From positions 1 to 8,284 of the forward strand of contig CAMLFJ010000120.1 in assembly GCA_946479205.1 (NCBI GenBank): a stretch of DNA of 8,284 nucleotides, in the 5' to 3' direction. The DNA comes from an uncultured bacterium. Its GTDB lineage: Bacteria > Methylomirabilota > Methylomirabilia > Rokubacteriales > CSP1-6. Shown here in pieces: positions 1 through 5,868 of the stretch. Made by a program: the position numbers and the translations under genes. A model generated the notes under the pieces. That model had not been told where the DNA came from. It ran no database searches and worked only from the letters and a program-made list of their open reading frames with translations. How positions within the stretch are numbered: the stretch's first letter is position 1; each line of letters starts with the position of its first letter.

Positions 1-290
1 TGGGCGGCGACCTGCAGCTCCACATCATCCTGAACGATCAGCTCGTGCGCCCGGCGACCGAGCGCGAGAAGATCGTGGCGCGGTACCCGCACTTCGCGCT
101 CTGGACCGAGGACGTGGACGGGACCGCGCGCCGCATCGAGGAGCTGGGGCTCGTCTGTCGCGACGTGATCTCGGGCCCCACCGGCCTGCGCCAGCTCTTC
201 GTCAAGGATCCGGACGGCAACATGGTCGAGTTCCTCGGGCCGAGCACCTCCGCGGCGGCCCGGCGGATGGAGACCCCGCCGGCCCGATGA
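1..290 (+). CDS. VOC family (glyoxalase/bleomycin-resistance fold) protein, C-terminal part, 5' end outside window
   Basis: The reading frame is already open at base 3 and gives 95 residues before a TGA at 288-290, so the gene begins upstream of the window. The fragment holds the end of one beta-alpha-beta-beta-beta module (LQLHII, fragment residues 4-9) and most of a second one. In the second module, H30 of RYPHFAL and E76 of DPDGNMVEFL lie where VOC enzymes place their metal ligands, and DPDGNxVE is a family hallmark. Known VOC enzymes include glyoxalases, extradiol dioxygenases, isomerases and resistance proteins, so the reaction cannot be named. A GTG at base 45 could in principle start an ORF, but it would cut the first module, so it is not taken as the start. 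The stop overlaps the next start (ATGA), which implies co-translation with the LLM oxidoreductase. The last 15 or so residues look like a disordered tail. Confidence 0.85.
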   Translation, partial: GGDLQLHIILNDQLVRPATEREKIVARYPHFALWTEDVDGTARRIEELGLVCRDVISGPTGLRQLFVKDPDGNMVEFLGPSTSAAARRMETPPAR

Positions 291-1204
291 AGGTCGGCGT
301 CAACCTCATCACCTTCGGCCCGGGCGCGAGCGAGGACGCGCTCGCGCGCTGGGCCGGCCTCGCCGAGACGGTGGGCTACCACTTCATGATGCTCGGCGAC
401 CACGTGACGATCACGCCCGACGTGCAGGGCCGCTACCCGGCGCCGTTCTACGATCCGTTCACCACCCTCGCCTGGCTCGCCGGGCTGACCCGCCGGGTGG
501 AGCTCGGGTTCACGGTGATCGTGCTGCCCTACCGGCATCCGCTCGAGACCGCCCGCATGGCCGCCACCCTGGACCGCATCAGCGGGGGCCGGCTCATCTT
601 CGGCATCGGGGTGGGCTGGGCGCGCCAGGAGTTCGAGGTGCTCGGCCTGCCGTTCGAGAAGCGTGGGGCGATGACCGACGACTACATCGGCGCGCTCAAG
701 GCCGCCTGGACCCAGGACGTCGCGAGCTACCAGGGCCGCTTCGTCTCGTTCAAGGATATCTACACCGCGCCGCGCCCGCTGCAGCGCCCGCACCCGCCGA
801 TCTGGGTGGGCGGCTCGAGCGAGGCCGCGCTGCGGCGCACCGTGCTTCACGGCAACGCCTGGCACCCGATCCGCAGCCGCATCGCGTTCCTGCGCGACGA
901 GGGCATGCCGAAGCTCCGGGCCATCGCGGAGAAGGAGGGCCGTACGGTGCCCGCGCTCTGCCCGCGCATCCGCCTGCGCCTCACCGATTCTCCGATGCCC
1001 GAGGAGACGCGCCTGGCCGGCGAGGGGACCATGGACCAGGTGCGGCGCGATTTCGAGGCCCTCCAGAAGCTGGGCGTGCCGTACCTCTGCCTCGACACCT
1101 TCGCCGACGACGTCGAGGGCTCGCGCAATCACGAGCAGGCCTGGCGCATGCTGACGAGCCTGGCCGAGCGCGCCTTCGACCTGGATCGCCAGGCGCTGCG
1201 CTAG
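287..1204 (+). CDS. LLM class flavin-dependent oxidoreductase (F420-type, luciferase-like fold)
   Basis: A 305-residue protein of normal length for the bacterial luciferase-like TIM-barrel family, which uses FMN or coenzyme F420 for hydride transfer or monooxygenation in the cytoplasm. Visible landmarks are an N-terminal first strand (MKVGVNLITF), the GLAETVGYHFMMLGDHV segment at 24-40, the glycine-rich FGIGVGWARQEFEVLG at 105-120 and the phosphate-binding-region signature RPHPPIWVGG at 167-176. This pattern resembles the 'probable F420-dependent oxidoreductase' subfamilies; the cofactor itself cannot be proven from the sequence. The helix that usually begins GTPxxV reads GTMDQV (247-252). 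The ATG overlaps the stop of the VOC gene by 4 bases and lacks a good Shine-Dalgarno at normal distance (only GGAG about 15 nt away), so translational coupling is likely. A DinB gene follows after 8 nt. The substrate is unknown. Confidence 0.92.
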   Translation: MKVGVNLITFGPGASEDALARWAGLAETVGYHFMMLGDHVTITPDVQGRYPAPFYDPFTTLAWLAGLTRRVELGFTVIVLPYRHPLETARMAATLDRISGGRLIFGIGVGWARQEFEVLGLPFEKRGAMTDDYIGALKAAWTQDVASYQGRFVSFKDIYTAPRPLQRPHPPIWVGGSSEAALRRTVLHGNAWHPIRSRIAFLRDEGMPKLRAIAEKEGRTVPALCPRIRLRLTDSPMPEETRLAGEGTMDQVRRDFEALQKLGVPYLCLDTFADDVEGSRNHEQAWRMLTSLAERAFDLDRQALR

Positions 1205-1212
1205 TCCGGCCG

Positions 1213-1797
1213 ATGGACGCCGTCGATCTCTGGCTGCTCCGCTATGAGTCCGTTCACACCTTCGTCGGAGACGACCTGGTCGCGGACCTGACCGAGACGC
1301 AGATCCGTGGCCGCCCGGTCCCCGGAATCAACCCGGTGGCGTGGCTGATCTGGCACGCGATGCGGATCGAGGACGTCTGTGTGAACCGCTTCGTGCTCGA
1401 TCGGCCGCAGGTCCTCGACGCGGGCTGGACGCAACGCCTCCGGATCGACCGGCGGGATGTCGGCACCGGCATGGACGACGCGGAGGTGGACGCGCTCTGC
1501 GCGCGCGTGGACGTGGAGCAGCTCCGCGGCTACTGCCGCGCGGTCACCCGGGCCACGCTGGACGCGGCGCCTACGCTGCGCGGGCTCGACCTCGAGGCGC
1601 TGGTGCCCGCCGAGCGGGTCAAGCACGTGTGCACCGCCGAGGGGGCGGTGGCTCCGAACGCGCCGTGGCTCACCGAGTTCTGGGCCGGGGGGCGCAGTCG
1701 CGCCTGGATCCTCTTCCAGACCTCGCTGCTTCACGTGTACGGGCACTACTTCGAGGGGCTCGCCACCAAAGGTCTCTGGGGGGCGCGCAGTCGCTGA
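1213..1797 (+). CDS. DinB family protein (copy 1)
   Basis: A 194-residue protein of the DinB/YfiT-like four-helix-bundle superfamily. Members bind a divalent metal with three histidines; some are thiol-dependent S-transferases or hydrolases, but most have no known reaction. The likely triad is H48 in AWLIWHAMRIED, the classic first-helix motif, plus H174 and H178 in the C-terminal LLHVYGHYFEG. A middle stretch with QVLDAGW, GTGM and ARVDVEQLRGY (66-107) closely matches the second DinB gene in this window at 4199-4804. The gene starts 8 nt after the LLM stop, in the same direction, without a clear ribosome-binding site, so it probably depends on coupling as the last gene of a VOC-LLM-DinB operon. 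It converges on the next gene, with 49 nt between stops. Substrate and thiol cofactor are unknown. Confidence 0.85.
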   Translation: MDAVDLWLLRYESVHTFVGDDLVADLTETQIRGRPVPGINPVAWLIWHAMRIEDVCVNRFVLDRPQVLDAGWTQRLRIDRRDVGTGMDDAEVDALCARVDVEQLRGYCRAVTRATLDAAPTLRGLDLEALVPAERVKHVCTAEGAVAPNAPWLTEFWAGGRSRAWILFQTSLLHVYGHYFEGLATKGLWGARSR

Positions 1798-1846
1798 TCA
1801 GCGCTTCTCGTCACGCGTGCCCTGGCGGCCCGGCTGGCGGAGACCG

Positions 1847-2854
1847 CTAGAGGCGCGCCATCACGTGGTCGGCGAAGAGGCGGAGGACCTGTTCGCGCTC
1901 GACGAAGTCCTGGCTGGGGACCTGGGGGAGGAGGATGATGCGGTTCACTCCGCCGAGGCTTGCCACGCGCTGCACCTGCTCGCGGACGTCGTCGGGGGTG
2001 CCGGCGAGAGCCATGAGGTCCACGAAGCGGTCGGTCACCAGCAGGCGATGCTGCGAGGCGGCGGTCGCGTGCTGATAGGAGTCGTAGGCGGCGCGGACCT
2101 GGTCGATGACCGCTTGATCCTCGGGGCTCCACGTCACCGGGAACGCGTGCCGGAGGGCCGAGGCGACGCGGCCGCGCACGTGATCGCGAGCCAGCGCGCG
2201 ATCGTGCGAGATCGAAGTGGGCGCCCAGATCGCCACGTCGACCGATCCGGGCTTGCGGCCACTCGTCTGCACGCCGGCCGCGATCCGGGCGAGCGCGGCC
2301 TCGACCAGCCACGGCGCCACCCCGGAGTACATGATCGCGCCGTCGCCGAGCCGCCCGGCCGCGTCCAGCATGCGCGGACCGGAGCCGGCCAGGTAGAGCG
2401 GGATCTCGATCGGGTGGGGGAGCCAGGCGAGGCGCGCGTCCGTCCCCGTATCCAGGCGGATCGATTCGCCGCCCAGGAGGCGCCTGAGCGCGTGGGCCAT
2501 GGACTCGAGCGTCCCGACGCGCGCGGTCTTCGCCACCGACAGCCCCATGGTCTCGGACGCGCTGCCGCCGGTCCCGACTCCCAGCACCAGGCGCCCGGGC
2601 GCGAGCTCGTGGAGGGTGGCGATGGCGCTCGCGGTCACCGAGATGTGGCGGGTGTGTGGCACCGTGATGCCGGGGCCGAGCCGGATGCGCGAGGTCGCGG
2701 CCGCGCAGGCGGTGAGAATGACCCAGAGCTCGCGGCACACGAGGTGGGTGTCGGCGATCCAGGCGGTGTCGAAGCCGAGCGACTCGGCCAGACGCACCTG
2801 CTCCACGATCACGGGGAGCGGCTGGCTCGCGAGGATGCCGATGTCGAACTTCAT
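1847..2854 (-). CDS. LLM class flavin-dependent oxidoreductase (F420-type), second family member
   Basis: A 335-residue luciferase-like TIM-barrel oxidoreductase, somewhat closer in style to methylene-tetrahydromethanopterin-reductase-like LLM proteins than the first copy. Landmarks are MKFDIGILAS at the N-terminus, LAESLGFDTAWIADTH at 22-37, GPGITVPHTRH at 60-70, the glycine-rich LGVGTGGS at 91-98, IPLYLAGSGPRML at 151-163 and AGTPDDVREQVQR near the C-terminus (284-296), the usual closing helix. The start at 2854 is chosen because MKFDIGIL forms the first barrel strand; the open frame continues upstream to 3127, but that part overlaps the divergent flavoenzyme gene and has no family similarity. 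No Shine-Dalgarno precedes this ATG, which fits the nearly leaderless promoter candidate noted upstream. It appears monocistronic, flanked by convergent and divergent genes. FMN versus F420 use and the substrate are undetermined. Confidence 0.92.
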   Translation of the reverse strand: MKFDIGILASQPLPVIVEQVRLAESLGFDTAWIADTHLVCRELWVILTACAAATSRIRLGPGITVPHTRHISVTASAIATLHELAPGRLVLGVGTGGSASETMGLSVAKTARVGTLESMAHALRRLLGGESIRLDTGTDARLAWLPHPIEIPLYLAGSGPRMLDAAGRLGDGAIMYSGVAPWLVEAALARIAAGVQTSGRKPGSVDVAIWAPTSISHDRALARDHVRGRVASALRHAFPVTWSPEDQAVIDQVRAAYDSYQHATAASQHRLLVTDRFVDLMALAGTPDDVREQVQRVASLGGVNRIILLPQVPSQDFVEREQVLRLFADHVMARL

Positions 2855-2864
2855 GGCGCGGCCG

Positions 2865-2893
2865 AGAATCGACCCAAAGCGCCGGCGCGTCAA
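2865..2893 (-). promoter_or_regulatory. Candidate promoter for the minus-strand LLM gene, with a GC palindrome in its spacer
   Basis: Read on the minus strand, TTGACG (2893-2888, 5 of 6 matches to the -35 consensus) is followed after exactly 17 nt by GATTCT (2870-2865, 3 of 6 matches to -10). A start about 7 nt further would lie near 2858, only about 4 nt from the ATG at 2854, so the transcript would be nearly leaderless. The spacer contains the perfect 10-bp palindrome GCGCCGGCGC (2879-2888), a possible regulator site or chance in GC-rich DNA. The pattern is seen in the sequence; promoter function is inferred. Confidence 0.4.
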
Positions 2894-2903
2894 GGGGTAT
2901 GCT

Positions 2904-2909
2904 AAGGAG
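2904..2909 (+). promoter_or_regulatory. Ribosome-binding site deciding the start of the halogenase-like gene
   Basis: AAGGAG, preceded by T to make TAAGGAG, is a strong Shine-Dalgarno match. It lies only 3 nt before the ATG at 2913, closer than usual. It still favours this ATG, because the frame upstream has no family similarity and the FAD-binding first strand begins at residue 11. Confidence 0.6.
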
Positions 2910-2912
2910 CCC

Positions 2913-4202
2913 ATGGCCCTCGAGACCGGAAACGGGCAGTCCTTCGACGTGGCGGTGATCGGTGGCGGGCCGGGTGGCTCCAGCACCGCCACCGCGCTCG
3001 CGCGGCGCGGGCGTCGCGTGCTCCTGCTGGAGCGCGATCGATTTCCCCGCTTCCACATCGGCGAGTCGCAGCTCCCGTGGATCAACGGGGTCCTGGAGGA
3101 GCTGGGCGTCCACGACACGATCGCCAAGGCCGGCTTCGTCGAGAAGTGGGGCGCGAGCTTCTCGGAGATCGACGGGACGCCGGCGTCCTACGTGGACTTC
3201 ACCGCCGCGGTCGAGACGCCGATCCCGCAAACCTTCCAGGTTCCGCGGGCTCGTTGGGACGAGTTGCTGCTGCGCCACGCCGAGCAATCGGGCGTCGTCG
3301 TCCGGGAAGGTCATCGCGCGGTGGACGCGGCCTTCGAGCGCGACGGCGTCACCCTGCGCTACGCGGGGCCCGACGGCGTCGAGCAGAGCGCGCGGGTGGC
3401 GGCGGTGGTGGACGCCTCGGGCCGCGCCGGGTTCCTGGCCCGCAAGCTCGGTCGCCACGAGCACGATCCGATGCTGCAACAGGTGGCGGTGCACGCCCAG
3501 TACGAAGGCGTGCCGCGGGCCGAGGGCCGAGCCGCCGGCGACATCCGCGTGCTCACGCGGTCCGACGTCGGGTGGATCTGGCTCATCCCGATCTCGGAGA
3601 CGCTGACGAGCGTGGGGGCGGTGGTGCCGAAGGCGCTCCATCGCCGGGAGGCGAAGGCGACCGCCGAGGAGAGCCTGGACCACTATCTCGACACCACGCC
3701 GGCCTCCCCGGCGGTGATGCGGGCGGCGCGGCGGGTGTCGCCGGCCCGCTTCGACGCCGACTACTCGTACCTGGCCACCCGGATGGCGGGCGATCGCTGG
3801 ATCTCGGTGGGAGACTCGGGCTCCTTCCTCGACCCGATCTTCTCGACCGGCGTGCTCCTCGCCATGCAGGGCGGGCTCGAGGCGGCCGCGGCGATCGATG
3901 CGGGGCTGCGGGCGGGCGATCTCTCGGCCCGACGGTTCGCGCGCTACGAGCGGATCGTGCGCAAGCGCTACCGGTTCTTCCACCGCTTCGTGGTGGGGTT
4001 CTACGATCCGTACTTCCGCCGGCTGTTGTTCCGGCGCTCACACCGGCTCGGGATCTACGAGGCCGTCCTCTCCGCGCTGGCTGGGAACTGGCGCCCGACC
4101 CTCGGCACCCGACTGCGCATCCAGCTCTTCTTCAGCGTCATCGCGATCAAGCGTCTCTTCCGGGTGGCCCCGCCGGAAGACGCGGGGGTCTGGCGGAGCT
4201 AG
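2913..4202 (+). CDS. FAD-dependent oxidoreductase of the flavin-dependent (tryptophan/phenol) halogenase family
   Basis: A 429-residue flavoprotein with a Rossmann FAD-binding start, VAVIGGGPGGSS (13-24, the GxGxxG fingerprint), then RFPRFHIGESQLP (43-55), the GES segment typical of flavin-dependent halogenases and their relatives. WIWLIP at 221-226 matches the WxWxIP signature of halogenases, and VGDSGSFLDPIFSTGV (299-314) is the second FAD-contacting motif. K78 in GFVEKWGASF sits where the family carries its active-site lysine, which handles hypohalous acid in characterised enzymes; this equivalence is inferred by position. Such enzymes use FADH2 from a separate reductase, and none is visible here. 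The C-terminal 90 residues are rich in Arg, Phe and Tyr and may contact membrane or a bulky substrate. No carrier protein or biosynthetic cluster adjoins, so the true reaction may be halogenation, hydroxylation or another oxidation. The stop overlaps the convergent DinB stop. Confidence 0.85.
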   Translation: MALETGNGQSFDVAVIGGGPGGSSTATALARRGRRVLLLERDRFPRFHIGESQLPWINGVLEELGVHDTIAKAGFVEKWGASFSEIDGTPASYVDFTAAVETPIPQTFQVPRARWDELLLRHAEQSGVVVREGHRAVDAAFERDGVTLRYAGPDGVEQSARVAAVVDASGRAGFLARKLGRHEHDPMLQQVAVHAQYEGVPRAEGRAAGDIRVLTRSDVGWIWLIPISETLTSVGAVVPKALHRREAKATAEESLDHYLDTTPASPAVMRAARRVSPARFDADYSYLATRMAGDRWISVGDSGSFLDPIFSTGVLLAMQGGLEAAAAIDAGLRAGDLSARRFARYERIVRKRYRFFHRFVVGFYDPYFRRLLFRRSHRLGIYEAVLSALAGNWRPTLGTRLRIQLFFSVIAIKRLFRVAPPEDAGVWRS

Positions 4203-4804
4203 ATCCCCGACCCGAAGCCTCCCGCGGTCCGCACGGTCTGGGCCTCGCCCATGTGCATGGCGGCGTGGGTGACGAGCAGCCCGCCCAGGATGCCGACGCG
4301 CGGACGGCCGGTGAAGGCCTTGGCGATCGTCGCGCCGTTGGGGCCGAAGCAGCCCAGCGCGGCCGCCTTCTCGAGCGCGGGCGCCTGCAGCTCGCCCTGC
4401 CAGTCGGAGGGCCCGAAGCCGCGGATGACCTCCTGGGTGCGGCGGCCGACCGCGTCGCGATACTCGCGCAGAGCGGCGACGTCCACGCGGCTCGTGAGCT
4501 CGGCGACCTCCGGCTTGGTCATCCCGATGCCGAAGTCGGGCCGCGCGATCTTGAGGCGCGCGAGCCACCCGCCGTCCACGACCTGGTCGCGCCCGCTCAG
4601 GATGAGGTTGGCGAAGATGTCCTCGGCGCGGGCGATGTGCCACATCAGCCACGCCAGCGAGTTGAGGTCCTCGCGCGGGCGCACCCGCATCTGATCGTCG
4701 GTGAGCCCGCCGAAGGTCCGCTCGGCCAGGGTGCCCTTGTCGCCGGTGAGGGTGGCCGCGTGCATGCGGCCGTGCTCGTCGAGGAGAAGATCGCGTGCGT
4801 CCAT
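4199..4804 (-). CDS. DinB family protein (copy 2)
   Basis: A 201-residue DinB/YfiT-like four-helix-bundle protein. The putative metal triad is H56 in AWLMWHIARAED plus H180 and H184 in THAAMHMGEAQ. The region from LNSLAWLMWH through RVDVAALREY (47-115) is about half identical by eye to the matching region of the DinB gene at 1213-1797, whereas the second half is diverged (GELQAPALEK, FTGRPRVGILGG). The ATG at 4804 is supported by GGAGG 5 nt upstream. It lies 16 nt after the stop of the dioxygenase gene on the same strand, so the two form an operon. Its TAG stop overlaps the stop of the convergent halogenase-like gene within CTAG. Family members include metal-dependent thiol transferases; no reaction can be assigned here. 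Confidence 0.87.
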   Translation of the reverse strand: MDARDLLLDEHGRMHAATLTGDKGTLAERTFGGLTDDQMRVRPREDLNSLAWLMWHIARAEDIFANLILSGRDQVVDGGWLARLKIARPDFGIGMTKPEVAELTSRVDVAALREYRDAVGRRTQEVIRGFGPSDWQGELQAPALEKAAALGCFGPNGATIAKAFTGRPRVGILGGLLVTHAAMHMGEAQTVRTAGGFGSGI

Positions 4805-4809
4805 GGAAG

Positions 4810-4814
4810 CCTCC
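4810..4814 (-). promoter_or_regulatory. Ribosome-binding site of DinB copy 2
   Basis: On the minus strand GGAGG stands 5 nt before the ATG at 4804, inside the 16-nt gap after the dioxygenase stop. It fixes the start and indicates that both genes are translated from one message. Confidence 0.65.
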
Positions 4815-4820
4815 GCTGGC

Positions 4821-5726
4821 TCAGGTCCGGGAAGTGGGGGCCGGCTCGTCGGTGACCAGGAAGTAGCGCCGCGCCGCGTCCGACTGGTTCTCGTAGATCG
4901 AGCCCTGGCGCAGCGCGGGCGGCAGGGGCAGGCGCACCGGCGCCGGCACCATCCGGGGCTCGATGGTCGGCGCGCCGGTGATGAGGCGGCCGTCGAACTC
5001 GGCGAGATCCGGCACGCCCAGGATGGGCCACGCGTCGGCGGCGCCGTATTCATAGAGCAGCAGGGTGCGGGGCAGGCTCGAGACGTTCTGGGCCGAGCCG
5101 TGCACGAGCCGCACGTGGTGGAAGCTCATCGAGCCCGCGCGCCCGGTGAGCGGCACCGCCCGGGCGATCTCGTCGCGGATCGTGGCGGGATCGATCGCGC
5201 CGCAGAAGTAGCCGCCCGCGGGGTGGTCGCCGGTGTGGTGGCTGAAAATCGGACCGCGGTGGCTGCCCGGCACCACCAGGAGCGGGCCGTTGTCGCTGGT
5301 GGCGTCGTCGAGCATCACGCCCACCGCGAGCAGGTCGTCGTTGGTGTGCGGGTAGAAGGCCCAGTCCTGGTGCCACTCCACCGGCGAGCCGTAGCGCGGG
5401 GACTTCAGGTTGATCTTGGAGCCGTGCAGCCGCACCCCCGGTCCGAGCAAGGCGTTCAGCACCGCGACCAGGCGCGGGTGCCGCATGAGCTCGGTGAAGA
5501 CCGGGTAGAAGCGATGCGGCTGCTTGATGCGCCGCACGCGCGGATCGTCCGGGCGATGGCCCGGTTCGAGATCGTAGCGGTCGGTGTGCGTGGTCACCGC
5601 GCGCGCGCCGTCGAGGATGCGCGCCAGCTCCACGCGGATCGCGGCCAGGGCGGCCGCGTCGAGCACGTCGGGGACCACGAGATATCCCTGGTCCTGGTAG
5701 AACTTCACGTCGGCGGGCGAGAGCAT
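4821..5726 (-). CDS. Phytanoyl-CoA dioxygenase (PhyH) family Fe(II)/2-oxoglutarate oxygenase
   Basis: A 301-residue double-stranded beta-helix oxygenase expected to couple oxidative decarboxylation of 2-oxoglutarate to hydroxylation of an organic substrate in the cytoplasm. The N-terminus (VKFYQDQGYLVVPDVLD, 7-23) is the usual PhyH opening helix and strand. The iron-binding HxD is H119-Q-D121 in VEWHQDWAFYPH, the distal histidine is H209 in VHGSAQN, and R220 in PRTLLLYEY is placed to bind the 2-oxoglutarate carboxylate, so all catalytic residues seem present. VVPGSH (151-156) is also typical. The frame stays open upstream to 5855, but AAGGAG 10 nt before the ATG at 5726 and the family-like N-terminus fix this start. 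It is the first gene of an operon with DinB copy 2 and is divergent from the ABC importer. PhyH members act on very different substrates, so none is assigned. Confidence 0.92.
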   Translation of the reverse strand: MLSPADVKFYQDQGYLVVPDVLDAAALAAIRVELARILDGARAVTTHTDRYDLEPGHRPDDPRVRRIKQPHRFYPVFTELMRHPRLVAVLNALLGPGVRLHGSKINLKSPRYGSPVEWHQDWAFYPHTNDDLLAVGVMLDDATSDNGPLLVVPGSHRGPIFSHHTGDHPAGGYFCGAIDPATIRDEIARAVPLTGRAGSMSFHHVRLVHGSAQNVSSLPRTLLLYEYGAADAWPILGVPDLAEFDGRLITGAPTIEPRMVPAPVRLPLPPALRQGSIYENQSDAARRYFLVTDEPAPTSRT

Positions 5727-5736
5727 GCGAGCGAAT

Positions 5737-5742
5737 CTCCTT
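5737..5742 (-). promoter_or_regulatory. Ribosome-binding site deciding the PhyH start
   Basis: On the minus strand AAGGAG lies 10 nt before the ATG at 5726. It argues against the longer open frame that reaches 5855. Confidence 0.65.
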
Positions 5743-5773
5743 GCCGGAAAGGTTAGCACGAACCGGCGGCACT

Positions 5774-5791
5774 CCGCCCTTGACAGGGCGG
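5774..5791. repeat. Perfect 7-bp inverted repeat around the TTGACA box (operator candidate)
   Basis: CCGCCCT-tgac-AGGGCGG is a perfect 7-bp inverted repeat with a 4-nt centre, located between the divergent PhyH gene and ABC importer. It overlaps the TTGACA hexamer at 5780-5785. There is no T-run on either side, so it does not look like an intrinsic terminator. The placement is what an operator for a dimeric repressor would show, but no regulator gene is in the window. Confidence 0.5.
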
Positions 5792-5808
5792 CGCGGGTGA
5801 CCGACATT
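5780..5808 (+). promoter_or_regulatory. Candidate sigma-70-type promoter of the ABC importer
   Basis: TTGACA (5780-5785) is a perfect -35 consensus hexamer, followed after 17 nt by GACATT (5803-5808, 3 of 6 matches to -10). This would place the start near 5815 and leave a leader of about 40 nt before the ATG at 5858. The -35 is strong for such GC-rich DNA; the -10 is weak, so the assignment is tentative. Confidence 0.45.
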
Positions 5809-5820
5809 CGGAGCGCGTTC

Positions 5821-5868
5821 CGATCAAAGACGATCAGCCGATCAAGGGGGACCACACATGCTCGATCA
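5821..5868 (+). repeat. Four CGATCA copies across the importer leader and start
   Basis: CGATCA occurs at 5821, 5831, 5839 and 5863, three in the untranslated leader and one in the first codons. The copies at 5831 and 5863 extend to CGATCAGC, and those at 5821 and 5839 share CCGATCAA. Spacing is irregular (10, 8 and 24 nt), so this is no strict tandem repeat; it may be a protein-binding cluster or chance. Confidence 0.3.
5844..5850 (+). promoter_or_regulatory. Ribosome-binding site of the solute-binding protein gene
   Basis: The purine run AAGGGGG lies 7 nt before the ATG at 5858. It is a near match to the Shine-Dalgarno consensus at normal spacing. Confidence 0.6.

Noticed and set aside
1798..1846. 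A terminator between the convergent DinB and LLM genes
   Set aside because: The 49 nt contain a CTGGCGG direct repeat but no stem followed by a T-run.
2898..2903. TATGCT as a -10 box for the halogenase-like gene
   Set aside because: No -35 match lies 16-18 nt upstream, and a start from it would remove the adjacent AAGGAG from the mRNA.
1457..2905. A 482-codon plus-strand frame through the DinB and LLM genes
   Set aside because: It lies antisense to a well-supported LLM oxidoreductase and has no recognisable motif.
1746..3983. A 745-codon open frame on the minus strand
   Set aside because: It overlaps the second LLM gene and the halogenase-like gene in another frame, and is rich in Arg, Pro, Gly and His without any domain. 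This is the usual shadow of GC-rich coding DNA.
3077..4855. A 592-codon plus-strand frame across the halogenase-like and DinB genes
   Set aside because: It crosses the convergent junction and has only Arg/Gly/Ala/Asp-rich composition, a shadow frame.
5774..5791. The 7-bp inverted repeat as an intrinsic terminator
   Set aside because: No gene ends nearby on either strand and no T-run follows the stem.
5727..5855. An N-terminal extension of the PhyH protein by 43 residues
   Set aside because: The frame is open, but a ribosome-binding site lies directly before the internal ATG, the extension does not resemble the family, and it would cover the importer promoter region.
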